From Embiotoca jacksoni (lineage: Eukaryota > Chordata > Actinopteri > Embiotocidae): a stretch of 64,000 bases of DNA. The number at the start of each line of letters is the position of its first letter. Within the stretch, counting starts at the first letter, position 1. The notes under the pieces were generated by a model, which was not told the DNA's origin, searched no databases, and saw only the letters and a program-made list of their open reading frames with translations. A program made the position numbers and the translations under genes. Shown here piece after piece: positions 48,379 through 61,247 of the stretch. The stretch is taken from the NCBI GenBank assembly GCA_022577435.1, contig JAKOON010000002.1, positions 12,806,184 to 12,870,183 of the forward strand, given 5' to 3'.

Positions 48379-51300
48379 TATATATATATATACACACACA
48401 CATATACATACTGTATGCTTTTGGAGGGCCTAATTAATTCCCTTTTCCCGAATGCAATTTTGATGAGCGTCCCAGATTGCAAGGCTGTCTTGGCAGATCA
48501 CTTTTTGCATTCTGACGGTCTCTCTGTGGGTTTCTACGTATACCTACAGGACCAGCACGAGTGCCAAAAGCAAAGATGCTGAAGAACAAAATATGTAAAT
48601 TATGTACGGCAGGCAAAGACAGCCATGGTAACATCCTGGAGGTGGTCGCATCATACAATAAGAGAGTTGTTCGTGCAGGTGTTCATACTTCAGGAGAATA
48701 CATCTCGTTTTATCATCGCCCCTACTTCAAAGGAGAGCTGCAGCTCTCTGTGTGTTTGTGTGTATGTGCCTCAACGTGGCGAAAGAACAATGATACATTG
48801 TTTGAGAGTGCCTCGCCTTTGATGTTGCAGAGGTGGAGTGTGTCTGCTCTGTGGTTAAAGGCAAATCAACTGATTATTAATCAACGTAGAACGTTATAAT
48901 GACTTTGACCGAGACACTAATCACACTCTCCTCGCTGACTTTGATCATTTTTTTCACAGCAGTCACAGTGCAGTTAAAACTCTGTGAAGCAGACGGATTT
49001 AAGGGGAACTGATGAAAACCAGATCAGATGTTTTCTCACTCTCAGTCCGTTATAAAGTAAGACAGGGAGAGGGTGTCGGTGGTAATGTTTTTATTTTTTC
49101 TTAGATAGGGAAGTGGATCAGGTGCATTTTGTAATTACTGTGTGACAGTGGGCTAATACACGAACCAACACATACAAACACATGCAAACAAAGATCACGT
49201 AGCTAGACACAAAAACCCACATATGTGTGCGCATACACAGACACAAATGTCTCTATCAGGTCAAGACGCAGCTGTTTCATGGTCTGTGGCCCATTTCAGT
49301 TTTCAAAAATACATACACTACTAATAGAAACTGTCTGTGTCAGTGAATCTGAGCATTTTTTTGTGTGCAAAATGTCTTAATTTTAAGAGAACGAGATCGA
49401 GGCCTATCGGTGTTCAGAGTGCCTGTCATTGCCGTCATTAGTTTCCATCCAAGTAGTCAGTATCTAAGGCTCGGTGACACATCTTAATCATTGGCATAAT
49501 GAATGGAGGATAAGCCCTTGTGGATTCCGGCCTTGGTGTGACAGAGGTGATCAATAACTACATATCACATCATCTCATTATAGGCTCCTGCTGAAGAGAA
49601 GGTGTCTTCCTGTAACGTCGGATGCAGGTGTTATTAAGCTTGCCATCAATCAAATTTTTTGCCCTATCAAAAAACTTCATCAACAAGACTTGGAAAAAAA
49701 AACCCTGAAAGGACACAAATGAAACAAGAAACACAATGTGGTTGTTGTTAGCCTAAAAAAACACTGTCAAAAGAACAACTGTTTTTATAATTTTGGCTGT
49801 GAAACTATGAAGACCATTAGTCCATGATAATGCAACAATATAAAAAATAGCATGCATCAAATTGCAATTTTATGTATTTCATTTCATTTTCAAATTGTTT
49901 TAAGGTAATACTTTACTAAAGTAAAACTTCCTCCAGTCATGAACTTCTATTTGGGAGTATTATCTCTTGTGTCCCACCATCACAAAACTAATGTGGTGAA
50001 GCACTGAATCAGCAAACAGCAGATATTCAAAGATGCTTGGTCGCAATGTTGAATCTTTTTGGATGCCCGTCTGATTTATGGTAATAAGGCTTCAGAAGAG
50101 CCTCCTCAATGCACTACTCTCTGCTTTTCTTTTCGAGTTTTGGACCAGAAGTGCATTTTCAGCAAGAAAACAATGACAGCCCGGCAAACCAAACCATATG
50201 CCACAGAGTAAATGAGATTATATCTCATTATAAATGGATTTATCTGCTTTGAATACAGTCCAGCTCTCCCCGCCTTGGGACTTTCAATTACCAAATTACT
50301 GGGGGGCACTGAGTGAACACTAGCACCGATGTATGAGGGCCTTTTGAAACTCCGATTCACATGTTGCCTTTCCATTTTTTTAATTTGCCTGTCTGCCTGG
50401 GATAAAAATTCATCAAAAAGGCCACTGTGTCTACAAATAGCCCTTCTTTAAACCATAGGCTGGCTCTTCTTCATTTCACAAAAGGTTTTATCTGGAGTCG
50501 TAATATTCATTTCACTGTTCAAATTGGATGTTCAGTAAGTTTATAGAAAGTTTTGAATTATACAATGGATCTAATCAATTATAGAACAGATGTTAGCCGG
50601 GCTTGCCTGTCTGTCAGAAAAACAGATGAATGAACTGAATCTCAGATAAGGTCATAGCTAATTGCCCACATACTGATAAATAATAAAAATGGTCATTTTG
50701 CATTAAGTAGCAGGGATTAACAAATGTCACAGAGTGATACAAATTCCATCCATATGGGACAGTGGAGCACAATATGGAAGACTTTATCTGCAATTGGGAA
50801 TGTTTTTAATTCGTTTTAACCAAGTTATTGTTAATACAAGACTGATCCAACATATTTCTTCTCCTATTAAGTGCCCCCTCTATCAAACTGATTTGTGTTT
50901 ATAAACCCTTTGGCTTGGTTCCATCCTCTTACTTTGACTCAAAACTACCACAACAGACATCTTCAAATAAGAGTTTCCTTAGTTTTGAGAGCAAGGCTTT
51001 TTGTTGGTGCTATTGGAGTAAAGCCAGACGGAAAAAAAACAAAGAGGAGCGGAAATAATTGCTTAAAATTGAAGGAGTATTAACATCAAAAAAGAGGGTT
51101 GGGGACAACAGCAAGATAAGAGGAAATAAGACAGTGATGATGATGACAAGAAGAAGGAGGAGAAGTTTGAAAAGAAGAAAAAAGAGGAGAGGTTTCAAGA
51201 ATGTCTTTTTTAAACTTTTTCTGAATGCAGTGCTGACATGTTGATTTACATAGAAAGAGTTAGAAAGGACTGTGACTCCTAATTGAAAAGATCCTCTGCA

Positions 51301-52844
51301 CTTTCTGGCAGAAAGACTTAAAGGCATATCTCTCCCAAAACCTGTGGTTCTTTTTCTTCTTCTACTGTTTCACAAAACTGAAAAGTTCAAAGGATCAGAT
51401 CTTAGGCTTTTTAGTGCCACAAATCCTCTTTGCACCTCAATGGACAGCATTTGCTTGCCTTGGACACTAATACAAAGAGTAAATTCCATACTACTTACAC
51501 TTTGGAAGCTATACATTTGACTAGGCTAAGTCAGACTGCTGAAGACTCATATCAGCTGTTGGTGAACTATTGAATGTAATTTTGCCTAAAATAAGGTTTG
51601 TGGATTTTGTTTCCTATCTTATGATGAAATGCTTCAACAACGGGATTTCTTTGGGGACATTATGAACAGGACAAAGCCAACAAAAATTATTTCATGGTTA
51701 GCGTGAGTATTGTTTTAAGACATACGTCTTAGCATATCCTCTAAGCAGAAAAAAAAATATAAGAGGGCCAGTGAATTCATGGCAAGTGGATGCTTCATTT
51801 TGGTAAACCAGACTTCTTCTCAGCCACATGGTCTTTGGAGAAACACCTGGATAGCAACAACATTTTCTAATTCTTAGTTAACTTGATGAATAATTGAACA
51901 TCACCGATAGTCATGTTTATGCTCCTTTCCCCTGAACCCAATCTATACTTTTCCATCTTTGTATCTATCCATTGCAGCCACTTTGCAGTTTTTGGTTGGC
52001 AGTTATCTATACTGAGATTCATGTATTCTGTTCACACAGCGTCTCTTTATTGCTGATAATGACAATAAACCAGATGAGAGCAGGGGGGCTGAGCTTGTAC
52101 ACGAGCTGGGCCAGGGGTAGTTTGCTCTGTTCTCTTAATTAGACCCCAGCTCTCCTGTCGGCAAAGTTTGACACAACTTGCTCTAATTGCTAACATGCAC
52201 AGATGTGATAAAGTATATTTGCTGTCGGATAAGGGGATTAGGATGCACTCCATGCTCAGAACCTTGGGGATATGCGGTGGGAATGGAAATGTTTATGTGC
52301 ATGAGGAAGTTGTGAAAGAGATGTACATGGCACGCCAAGTAATGCAGCATAAGTAGGATATTGAACCAGGTTTCTCTGAGGAGATTGGTGAAATGTTCTT
52401 GTCGCCTTGAAGACTGAATTCATAAACAGAACTCCCGAATAACAGATTAGCAGAAACTAATTTAAAATAGATAGGCACTTTCTATCCTCCAATATCCTCC
52501 ATGCCCTTGAATGATGGCTCCAACCTCTAATAAATCACAGTCTCAGGTCTAAAGGTTTTAATAGTTTAACACCACATTTGAGGTCACTGCAACTTTCTGT
52601 GAATAGAGCAATACATTAGTTTCCAAATGCTATTCTATATTACCATGGCCAAAGGAGAAAGCCACCTTAGAACTGAGCTAGTATTTCTTCTCCCTCAGGG
52701 CTGTGGGAAGGCTACAAATAGAACCAGTCCCCAATGAACCACAGTGACCTAGACACACCTGAGACAGCCCTCAGCCAATCAGCAGGCAGAACACATGTCA
52801 CACATGGGCGTAGATGGTTAAATACAGGGAAATTGGGTCACAAA
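48379..52844. other. Non-coding stretch; purine-rich tract 51108-51201
   Basis: No gene is recognised. 49380-49640 and 50100-50400 are complex and non-repetitive. A frame at 48561-48899 begins downstream of an acceptor-like sequence but has no convincing donor or family match. Confidence 0.45.
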
Positions 52845-52845
52845 C

Positions 52846-52883
<38 letters not shown>

Positions 52884-52924
52884 CCTATCTATCTATCTAT
52901 CTGACTGACTGACTGACTGACTGA
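52845..52924. repeat. Compound (CTGT)n(CTAT)n(CTGA)n microsatellite
   Basis: About nine CTGT units pass through a single CTAC into four CTAT units and then about six CTGA units, with sharp unit changes. Confidence 0.95.
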
Positions 52925-53741
52925 GCAATGCTTTCACCAGGAAAAATGTCAAGACAACACTAAGGTACAGTGAGTTCACATCTTCAGAGAGGGTATGCTG
53001 GAATTTGATTGATGGATTTTGACATTGACATTGTCCTCTCCATTAAAGTGTAAAAAATTACTCAGATTCCTCATACTAAAATAGAATCAGTCTCCCTCAC
53101 CAGTATCCCCACATTGACTGTAATGTATTCATTAGTCCGCAGATCATTCATGGCAGGGTTATGTTCCGCCATATTAGCTATGTATAGAAAATAATGAGTA
53201 ATGCATATGCAGAGGGAGAGAACCAATCTCAAAGCACAGCATTATAAAAGAGAAAAACCCACATTACCACATGCACACACAATTGAATAATTAATTTATG
53301 TCCACTTTGCATTCACATATACATCCATGTTTGAAGGTACCGACACATGTAGACACAATTTTATGTAGCTCAAGTTATACATGACACTCCTGTGTTGCAT
53401 CCACAGAACACAGAAATACAAACATGCCTGCTTCTGTTCTTTTGGCCAATGTTGCCGTGGTTACTGCACAAGCATTGGCCTCTTCCCCATCTCCCTACCT
53501 AAAAGTGACAGTGTGATCAGTGCCAAGCAACTCACCCACCATCACCTCAGACCATTACTCTGTCTGCTGCTTTCCTGAACAGTCATCAGTACCTTTCCTC
53601 TACTCCAAAAGGACAGCCAGCGCTCCCTCAGTTACATTTGATCTTGTCAAAGTCACTCTGCACATTGCCTTGCCAAGCCCAGTGAGTAGCTACAGCCCCA
53701 GTGGCAGTATAGGCTGTCTCACAATGGAGTACTTTTTCCAC

Positions 53742-53742
<1 letters not shown>
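52925..53742. other. Non-coding stretch, nothing recognised
   Basis: The frame at 53520-53861 (113 codons) runs into the GT array and has no recognisable domain. Confidence 0.55.

Positions 53743-53815
<73 letters not shown>
53743..53815. repeat. (GT)n microsatellite
   Basis: About 36 uninterrupted TG units. Confidence 0.98.
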
Positions 53816-53816
<1 letters not shown>

Positions 53817-55339
53817 GGGTTGGAAGACCATGTCTACCTTTGTTCCAATGGGCCAACCTAAATGTGTGACAGAGGTTGTGGTGGCAGCCCTATTTTTATT
53901 TATTTTTTTGTTGTGTCTTACAGGCCCTTTCGGTTAATGCCCAGTGGACTCAGGATCAAAGTGAAAAGAGGCACAAACACAGATGAGAAGTGGAGGGAAA
54001 AACCTCAGACCAGACTGCTAGGTGATAACAGCCAGTGTCGACCCTCAGGTCTTGGCAAGGGGTGATTGGAAATAGTATAAAATATACAATAAAAGTGAAG
54101 CACATATTGTAGAAATCTGTCATTCTTTTAATCTGCTCATCATCATCCCCTTGTCAAAACACAACCTGCCTTCCCCTGATTTAAAGTAATATTTAGTGCA
54201 AAACACATCTGCACTTTTTCAATATTGAACTGCAGGCCTTTGTAAAATATTGATCACAGTTAATTCATACTATTAAACAAACTTCTCTGATATACTATTC
54301 TGTTTTACATTTTGCCTGCAGGATTTGAGTTGTATCCTCCTTTCCTTGATGACTTTGTTAAGGCCAGGAGGCAGCAACTGTTTTAGCAGACAGACCTGCC
54401 TTGATTAGTGCTGTGCACCCTTATTAACCTTCGGTGATTACTTCTCATCATCACCATTAGGATGTAGTAGAGTTCCAAGTGTTTAAGTAATCATCCAAGA
54501 AGATTCCCAACTCCTAATACAAATTAAAAAGAAAACAACCAACCCTTCAAAAGAGATTGGTTTAATTAGGCAAAACACCAAGTTCCTATTTTGTGATGCA
54601 CACGACTTAAGGACTATCTGGATTGACAAAAGAGTCAAAGACAGAATCAAAGAGGTATGTCCGGCTTTTCCCCCTATCTGTTTAACTGATTTCCTCTGCT
54701 GAACATCTGGAGAGGGATTTGTGGGATCCTGGATAGCTACTATGTTTCACTGTGTGCATAATTATATATGCACAGGAGTCACTGGTATGAGCACCCAATT
54801 AATCTCACTTATAAGAGATGAGTCACAAGGACTTGAAAATTAAACGAAGGAGGAAACACAATGCTCTTTTCACCTTGGTCCCACAAGAAGTTTAATGTTA
54901 CAGAAAGTAATAAATCCTTGTGTGCACGCTTGGGTGTTTGTGCTGACAATAAGAATTTAATGACTACTTTGAAATTTAACAGACTAACATTACATAGTTT
55001 GACTACCAAAGACTACAAACATCTTTTATTTTCTCAAATGCAAAATGTCCTCATTCATTACATTTGTTTTATTAATTATCAAAAATGTTAATTCATTTTG
55101 TGCTTGTGTTTTCAAAAAAGAGACTAATTCTAAAACAAAGAAAGTTATGATTTTTTTTTTTTACATTTATATCAACTATCAAAATTTATGACAGCTCGAT
55201 AATGCCGCATTCATTTAAACTGATAAATCTGTACAGCAGATTTTAATTGGCATGCTACGTAGCATGCTCAGTCTTATAGCATTATGTTTAATCATGGCTG
55301 AGGCTACCGGGATCATTTCAGGGGTGCCTACTGTATCAT
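53816..55339. other. Non-coding stretch with one candidate terminal exon
   Basis: Apart from the candidate at 54322-54386, small frames on both strands (54809-55091) have no match. Confidence 0.5.
54322..54386 (+). other. Candidate terminal exon (unproven)
   Basis: A pyrimidine-rich acceptor (ttttacattttgcctgcag) is followed at once by two spare bases and then an open frame of 20 codons reading FELYPPFLDDFVKARRQQLF, ending at TAG (54384-54386). The composition is protein-like, with an amphipathic basic end. No family is recognised, no clear polyadenylation signal was noted close by, and chance cannot be excluded. Confidence 0.2.
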
Positions 55340-55440
55340 GATTTTTGTTAGTTTTTGTTGGTGGTATCTATTATACACTACAAATGTCTATGCTGAATTT
55401 TATGTCAATTCATCTAATAGTTGTTAAAATATAAGCAATG
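55340..55440. repeat. Possible tail of the gctaacatg-type repeat
   Basis: The phrases tgaattttatgtcaattcat and ctaatagttgttaaaatat resemble the distal part of the family also seen at 32480-32665. The copy is short and diverged. Confidence 0.35.
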
Positions 55441-57489
55441 ACCCATAATGTTAGACTAATATTGCCGTCATTAGATCCACACAGCTGGCATAGCCTAAAA
55501 CAAATACCCTAAAACAGAGTTAGTGGTCACTTCACAGGTCTGTTGTTTTACTATCAAATATTTACATGAGCTAAAGACATAGTAAATACAAAAGTGAAAG
55601 TCAGAGCTTTCATATGCCAGGACTACTTGAATGTATAAAGGCTATTTCATTGCCTTTAGGTCATATTTGTGTGAATGATCTGTGAAATGTGTTTAGATCG
55701 AAGCTAGAAAAATCCTCCTCTGTATTTCATTCCTGGCCTTGTAAAGTAAAGCATACTGTCGTATGGATGTGTGTGTTGGAGTGTTGCACTGAAAAGGACA
55801 CGCTCGGTATGTGTCTCTCTCTGGCTCATAGTTCATCACTGACTGTGACTGGTTAAAGGAAAAGTGTGCCTGTTCAATGTACAGTGGAAGTGGTGGAAGG
55901 GCTGTGACATGTAGTTGGTGCTGTCAATATAATTCTCTATGGAAGACGGGATCCTGAACTACATCCACTGTCATAAAGATAAAATATAAGACGGAAAATT
56001 CGTAAGTGCATTCTGAAACTGTAAATCTGAGCAATGATAGCACAAATGTGTCCGTTAATTCTTTGCATTCTTACTAAAAAGCAAACTGTTGCAGTTTTGT
56101 GACTGATTTATTATGTTGTATTACTGTCATGATGTTATCCTGATGCCAAATGTTCAGCCATGGATTTGTTACACCCCTATCAGGTAAATTTAGTGTTAGG
56201 GTTAATGAGAAGTTCTAAAGTATAAGGCTGTATATAAGTATATGTCTTTGTGAACCCTCTTGCTCTAGAAATGATCTGCTTCAATCTCATTGGAGTGAAA
56301 TCTCTGATGTTTTCACACATTGCCAAACGTCTCTAGTCAAAGATTTGATGATGCACTCCAGCGTGTGCTCAGCTAATTTTAACGCAGTGGGATGAGGATG
56401 GGGCCCCTCCTACAAACTAACGTAAATGTGGATCGTCCCAGTTTGCATATTTAACCCTCTGGCCGCCCTCGGGCCGTCGGCCACCAGTCATCTAAGTTCA
56501 CATGTGGACTCATGTGAGATAGCCCACCTTTGGAAAGGTAGGATCCATGTGATTCGATTAATATAAACCCTATTAAGATACAATTATCACAGCAAGTAGA
56601 CCTACAGTAAACAGCTTTCTCAGAACACCACCAAACAAACAAATGAATACAGTATTGAGGTAACTCACCAAATAAGCCTCATAGTCCAGCAGTGATCCAT
56701 GGAAAGGCCAACCAAAACGGTCTGTCAATCAGCAAAAGTCCAGTAAATCCAGTCGAGTAAAGAATTTTGTCCAAAAACACATTCATATATCCATAATACA
56801 CAAGATCTGCTGTTACATCATTTGAAATTTCCCGGTTTCCACTGGGTCGTATATGAAAACATTTGTCCTGCACTGGGATCAAAAGGGTAGCTGCACCCGT
56901 TTGATTGACGCCTCACAGAGCCAATACGAGTTTCCATATCCTGTCCCAACCTGTAATAGCCAATCAGAGTCAATGTCAAACAGAGGTGCCTGCCTCCCTT
57001 CTGTTGTTTAAAGATCGAGCCAGTTGGAAGCGACATTGCTGATGATTGATGCTTGGTAAAGCCAATAAGGTTCTGATGCGGTTTCAGTGTTTGTTTTTGT
57101 TTTTTACTGGAAACAAAGACTGTCAAGCATAAAGACAACTCCCTGCTAGTCAATACCCTGTGCGTCGTGTTTAGACAGATATGAGTTTGGTTTGCTTGTT
57201 TTTTGGGAGTTTTATTATGAAAACAATGCCTGATGGACATTTTAAAAACTCTATGGCGCTCATCTATGTTGTTGTAAATGGTTTCATGTGTTCTCTTGTA
57301 CATAAATGACATTTTCCACCGTACCACTTGTTATTTTTCCAAATCTCTCCAAATGACATTTTTTATACATACCTTGATAATACCTTGAGAAAATCATTGT
57401 AAAATAGACATTTTCTGTGGTATTCTTATCAAATTTTAATGCCCATTTCTTGCTTCTTGATATTTACTAAATTCAGATACACATTTTCG
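55441..57489. other. Non-coding stretch with a 169-codon minus-strand ORF
   Basis: The minus-strand frame at 56818-57327 is the longest in the window not made by a microsatellite. It has no transposase, zinc-finger or other signature I recognise. Nothing else is called. Confidence 0.45.
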
Positions 57490-57637
57490 TCTTGAACCTC
57501 CCCTGACCACTGAGAAATTTACCCTTGTATCTGGACCTTTATTACTTTTACCTTTAGCCTCTCTTGATCCCTCTTAACGCTCTAACCCTACCCCTTGAAA
57601 ATATCCTGTACAAACAGCAGACCTCCAAGCAGTATGA
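57490..57637 (+). repeat. Approximately 148-bp repeat, first copy
   Basis: Shares with 61248-61394 the ordered phrases cccctgaccactgagaaatt, ttgtatctgg, gcctctcttgatccctctta, ctctaaccctaccccttgaa, caaacagcagacct and agcagtat. The two copies are in the same direction with visible point differences throughout. The family is not named. Confidence 0.75.
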
Positions 57638-59028
57638 GTACAGACCCTTAGTGGTCCTTAATGTTCTTATATGCAACAGACCATATTGATAATACATTTT
57701 AAATCATATTCTGAAGTCATTATGATGCATTCATCAACAACAACAAAAAAGATATCACAATGTTCTGTGAGCAATGAAATCAATATAAGATGCTCTTCCA
57801 TTTTACAATGTTATTTTTAGTCTCCAAAGTTCAAAGTGAAATGTAAATTTAAAAAAAAAAAGTATTTTGAAGGACAGATAAAGAAGTAAAACATTATGGT
57901 ACCACTCATTCTTTGCCTCTGTTTGTCAACAATAGTTAATATTCTTGCAAAGGGGGTACACAAACCTTTTTCAGCTCAAATTAAATTTTATAATAAAAGG
58001 AGGGTCCCTGTTTTTAAAAGACAAAGGTTTTTTATATATATTTTGCAGTGCCTATACCCAAAATGCTTTATATTGAATATAGCTGAGAATATTACAACAT
58101 CCACCTGTATTGTCTGTATGTGCTTAGGTGCGTGTTACTGCTAGATTTTCTGGGAGAGTTAGTATATGTCTAGAATATCAACAGCCTTTTTACACCTCTG
58201 ATTGCTGTGCCCTGAGGAGCAGTGATGAAAGAGGAAATTGGGAGTGGAGTCAGAGGTGAGGTTCAGGGCTTTTCTCCCAGCATGCCTCTGATCTGAAGCT
58301 GAAAATGAACCTCGAACCTATTTACTCAAATTCAGTGTTGGCTCTTACATAACATAGAGCCAAATGGAATTAACTCAATATTGTTGTACTATTCTCTCGT
58401 TGCAATCATTCAAGGCTGATTTAAGCTACAACAAGCTTTCAACTAAGAGTCAACTGAAAAACAAGTAAAAATTAAACAGTGCTTACTGCTGCTTCCGTGA
58501 AATGAGAACGGTGATACAGACAAATCAAAAGTTGATTTGAGGTAGTATACACCAGTTGCTCTGGCAACACTGCTCCAATGGTCTCAGTTTAGGCATCAGT
58601 AAACAAAAGCCTGACATTTTACAGGGTTGAAATGGATGCAGGATCTGCTGTCTTATTCTCTTTGTGTGCTGGAAGGTGGCCAAGAGTACATCTATAACCT
58701 CCACTGTGCCACTGACTGCCTTCCTCAACAGTAGACAGAGGGGTTGCCAAGTCAGTCAGTGTTTGGCACACCAAGTATAAACTCCACCACAGACAGAGAC
58801 TAAATCCCTCAAGGAAGATTTCAGATACCTAACGGGGATTAGATCAATTTAGAAGGCAGTTTGTGTGGAAATTTATGAATGACTGAACTCAAGAAAGCGA
58901 GCAAACAAACAAATGGTCAACAAGGGAAATGTCAACACAAAAGCCTCTGAGTTCAGTCATGTGGAGAAAGTGCATACAAAGGAAAGAGGAGTTGTGCATT
59001 TGAATATGCAGTGTTTATTTTCCTGAAT

Positions 59029-59030
<2 letters not shown>
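57638..59030. other. Non-coding stretch, nothing recognised
   Basis: An A run lies at about 57850-57861. Small frames at 57896-58144 and 58525-58728 have no match. Confidence 0.55.

Positions 59031-59085
<55 letters not shown>
59031..59085. repeat. (GT)n microsatellite
   Basis: About 27 TG units, about 210 bp upstream of the Tc1 element. Confidence 0.98.
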
Positions 59086-59088
<3 letters not shown>

Positions 59089-59298
59089 GCAGCCTTGAGG
59101 TGACCATCAGCAGTTAGGAGTCAGCAGAGGTATCAAGGAAACAGCAATGACTGTGATAGGGGAGGGAAATTAACTGTCACCTTTCCCTTCGCTTTTCTAT
59201 CAGTAAACTGAGCTCATTAAATCGGAGCCGTTTGCTCTTTGAGGGTCACCAGGGACCTTTTAAGTCCCATCTTTCACAGAGGAGGTTAAGATACCATA

Positions 59299-59519
59299 CA
59301 ATGCCTATAAAAAGTATTCAACCCCTTGGATTTTTCACCCTTTTGTTGTTTTTATACATGAAATCATGGTCAATATAATTTGGCTTTTTTTTAACAAGAA
59401 TTTGCAAAAGAAAAGCTACTTTCATGTCAAAGTGAAAACAGATTTTTACAAACTAATGTCAATTAATTAAAAATATATAGTGTAAAATAAGTGTTTGCAT
59501 AAATATTCACCCCCTTTAA
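59299..59519 (+). repeat. Left terminal inverted repeat of the Tc1 element
   Basis: About 220 bp. The outer transposase-binding-type direct repeat is at about 59311-59329 (aaagtattcaaccccttgg) and the inner one at about 59499-59518 (ataaatattcacccccttt). The arm pairs with 60715-60937. Confidence 0.85.
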
Positions 59520-59691
59520 AGTGACTGACCTAATTCGACAGAGGTCCAGCTAGTTGATGCCAGTAGTGTCAAAATTTGTGAAATGGAGATCACCTGAGTG
59601 CAGTTGATGTGTGTCAAGTGATTTTAGTATAAAAACACCTGTCTGGGAGGTCCAGGCTCTGGTTCATTAGTATCCCTGCTACAATTGCAAC

Positions 59692-60710
59692 ATGAAGACA
59701 AAAGAACACTCCAAGCAACTCAGAGAAAAGATCATTGAAAAGTATAAGTCAGGAGATGGCTACAAAAAGATTTCCAACTCCCTGGACATCCCACAGAGTT
59801 CAGTTAGATCCATCATTAAGAAATGGAAAGAGTATGGCACTTGTTTAAATCTGCCTAGAGCTTGCCGTCCTCACAAACTGAGTGACCGGGCAAGAAGAAG
59901 ACTGATGAGGGAGGCCACCAAGACACCTACGACCACTCTGAAGGAGTTAAAAGCTTCAGTGGTTCAGATGGGAGAGACTGTACATACAACAACTGTTGCC
60001 CAGGTTCTTCACCAGTCGAAGATGTATGGTTAGAGTGGTAAAGAGAAAGCCACTGTTGAAAAAAGCTCATAAAATCTCACCTGGAATTCGCCCAAAGGCA
60101 TGTGGGAGACTCCAAGGTCAATTAGAAGAAGGTTCTTTGGTCTGATGAGACAAAAATTTAGCTTTTTGGCCATCAGACTAGACGCTATGTTTGGCGAACA
60201 CCAAACACTGCACATCACCACAAACACACCATCTCCACCGTGAAGCATGGTGTTGGCAGCATCATGCTCTGGGGATGCTTCTCAGTAGGAGGCCCTGAAA
60301 GGCTTGTAAAGGTAGAGGGGAACATGAATGCAGAAAAACATCACCAAATCCTGGAGGATAATCTCACTCAGTCTGCAAGAGAACTACGATTTAGGAGAAG
60401 ATTTATTTTCCAGCAAGACAACGACCCCAAGCATACAGCAAAAGCTACACAGAAATGGTTCAAAAACAACAAGGTGAATGTTCTGGAGTGGCCAAGTCAA
60501 AGGCCAGATCTCAATCCAATCGAGAATTTGTGGCTGGACTTGAAAAGAGCTGTTCACACCCGATCCCCGAGCAACCTGACAGAGCTTCAGCTGTTTTGCA
60601 AGGAAGAATGGAGAAAAATGTCAGTGTCCAGATGTGCCAGCCTGATTGAAACAAATCCACACAGACTCAGTGCTGTGATTGCAGCCAAAGGTGCATCTAC
60701 TAAATACTGA
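59692..60710 (+). pseudogene. Tc1-like DD34E transposase pseudogene
   Basis: The transposase would bind the inverted repeats and cut and paste the element at TA sites. The N-terminal part (59692-60030, 113 residues) carries the helix-turn-helix pattern around EKYKSGDGYKKISNSLDIPQ and a degraded GRPR-type linker (CRPHKLSDRARRR). The C-terminal part (60240-60710, 156 residues) holds the second catalytic Asp in QQDNDPKHT and the Glu in PDLNPIENLW, 34 residues apart, as DD34E requires. The first Asp lies in WSDETK (about 60138-60155). The frame is broken by an apparent extra base near 60030 and another near 60080, and by stops at 60123 and 60159. The span of 1,019 nt equals a 339-codon frame plus two extra bases. 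No intact product is possible. Confidence 0.9.
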
Positions 60711-60714
60711 CCTG

Positions 60715-60937
60715 AAGGGGGTGAATATTTATGCAATCATTTACTTTACCTTGTATATTTTTTAATTAATTGACATTATTTTGTAAAAATCTGTTTTCAC
60801 TTTGACATGAAAGTAGCTTTTTTTTTTTTTGCAAATTCTTGTCAAAAAAGCCAAATTATATTGACCATGATTTAATGTATAAAAGCACCAAAAGGGTGAA
60901 ACATCCAAGGGGGAGTGAATACTTTTTATAGGCATTG
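60715..60937 (-). repeat. Right terminal inverted repeat of the Tc1 element
   Basis: Mirror of the left arm, with the inner motif at about 60714-60732 and the outer motif at about 60905-60927. It differs from the left arm by scattered substitutions and a length change in a T run (about 60819-60830), showing divergence since insertion. Confidence 0.85.
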
Positions 60938-61247
60938 TACTACACAAACTGCATCAGGTTGGAAATGGCATTATGAGCTCTGATGCTTGCTGTATTCACA
61001 TTAAGTATGAATAAAAATGCACAATCGAATAAAATACTGCAAGAATGCAAGAGCACAAGGTTTGATCAATATACCTGTTGAGCATGTAGCTATTTGTTAT
61101 ATGCACATGATTGCACAGTTTTGATGATTTCAGAGTATTTGCTAAAATGAATAATTCAAAGTTTATACTTCCGTGCTTCTATAAACAACTTCTTGATGAT
61201 TTCATGTCAACTAGAATAAAGTGCTCTTTGAGTACTGCATCATTTGG

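Larger units (their letters stand above)
59299..60937 (+). mobile_element. Tc1-like DNA transposon, IR/DR type, inactivated
   Basis: A complete 1,639-bp element starts caatgcctataaaaagtatt and ends in its exact reverse complement, aatactttttataggcattg apart from drift further in. It is flanked by the TA target duplication (59297-59298 and 60938-60939) expected of Tc1/mariner. The terminal inverted repeats are about 220 bp and carry outer and inner direct-repeat motifs, as in Sleeping Beauty-type elements. A TATA-like tataaaaa lies at 59628, about 64 bp before the transposase start. Family-wise this is a teleost Tc1 element; the exact subfamily is not assigned. Confidence 0.95.

Noticed and set aside
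48542..48594. Microexon after the acceptor-like gtatacctacag
   Set aside because: The donor (at/gtaaat) is poor and neither frame gives a recognisable peptide.
56451..57600. TTAACCCT suggesting a piggyBac left end
   Set aside because: No matching AGGGTTAA end follows; the only nearby one (about 56207) lies upstream in the wrong arrangement.
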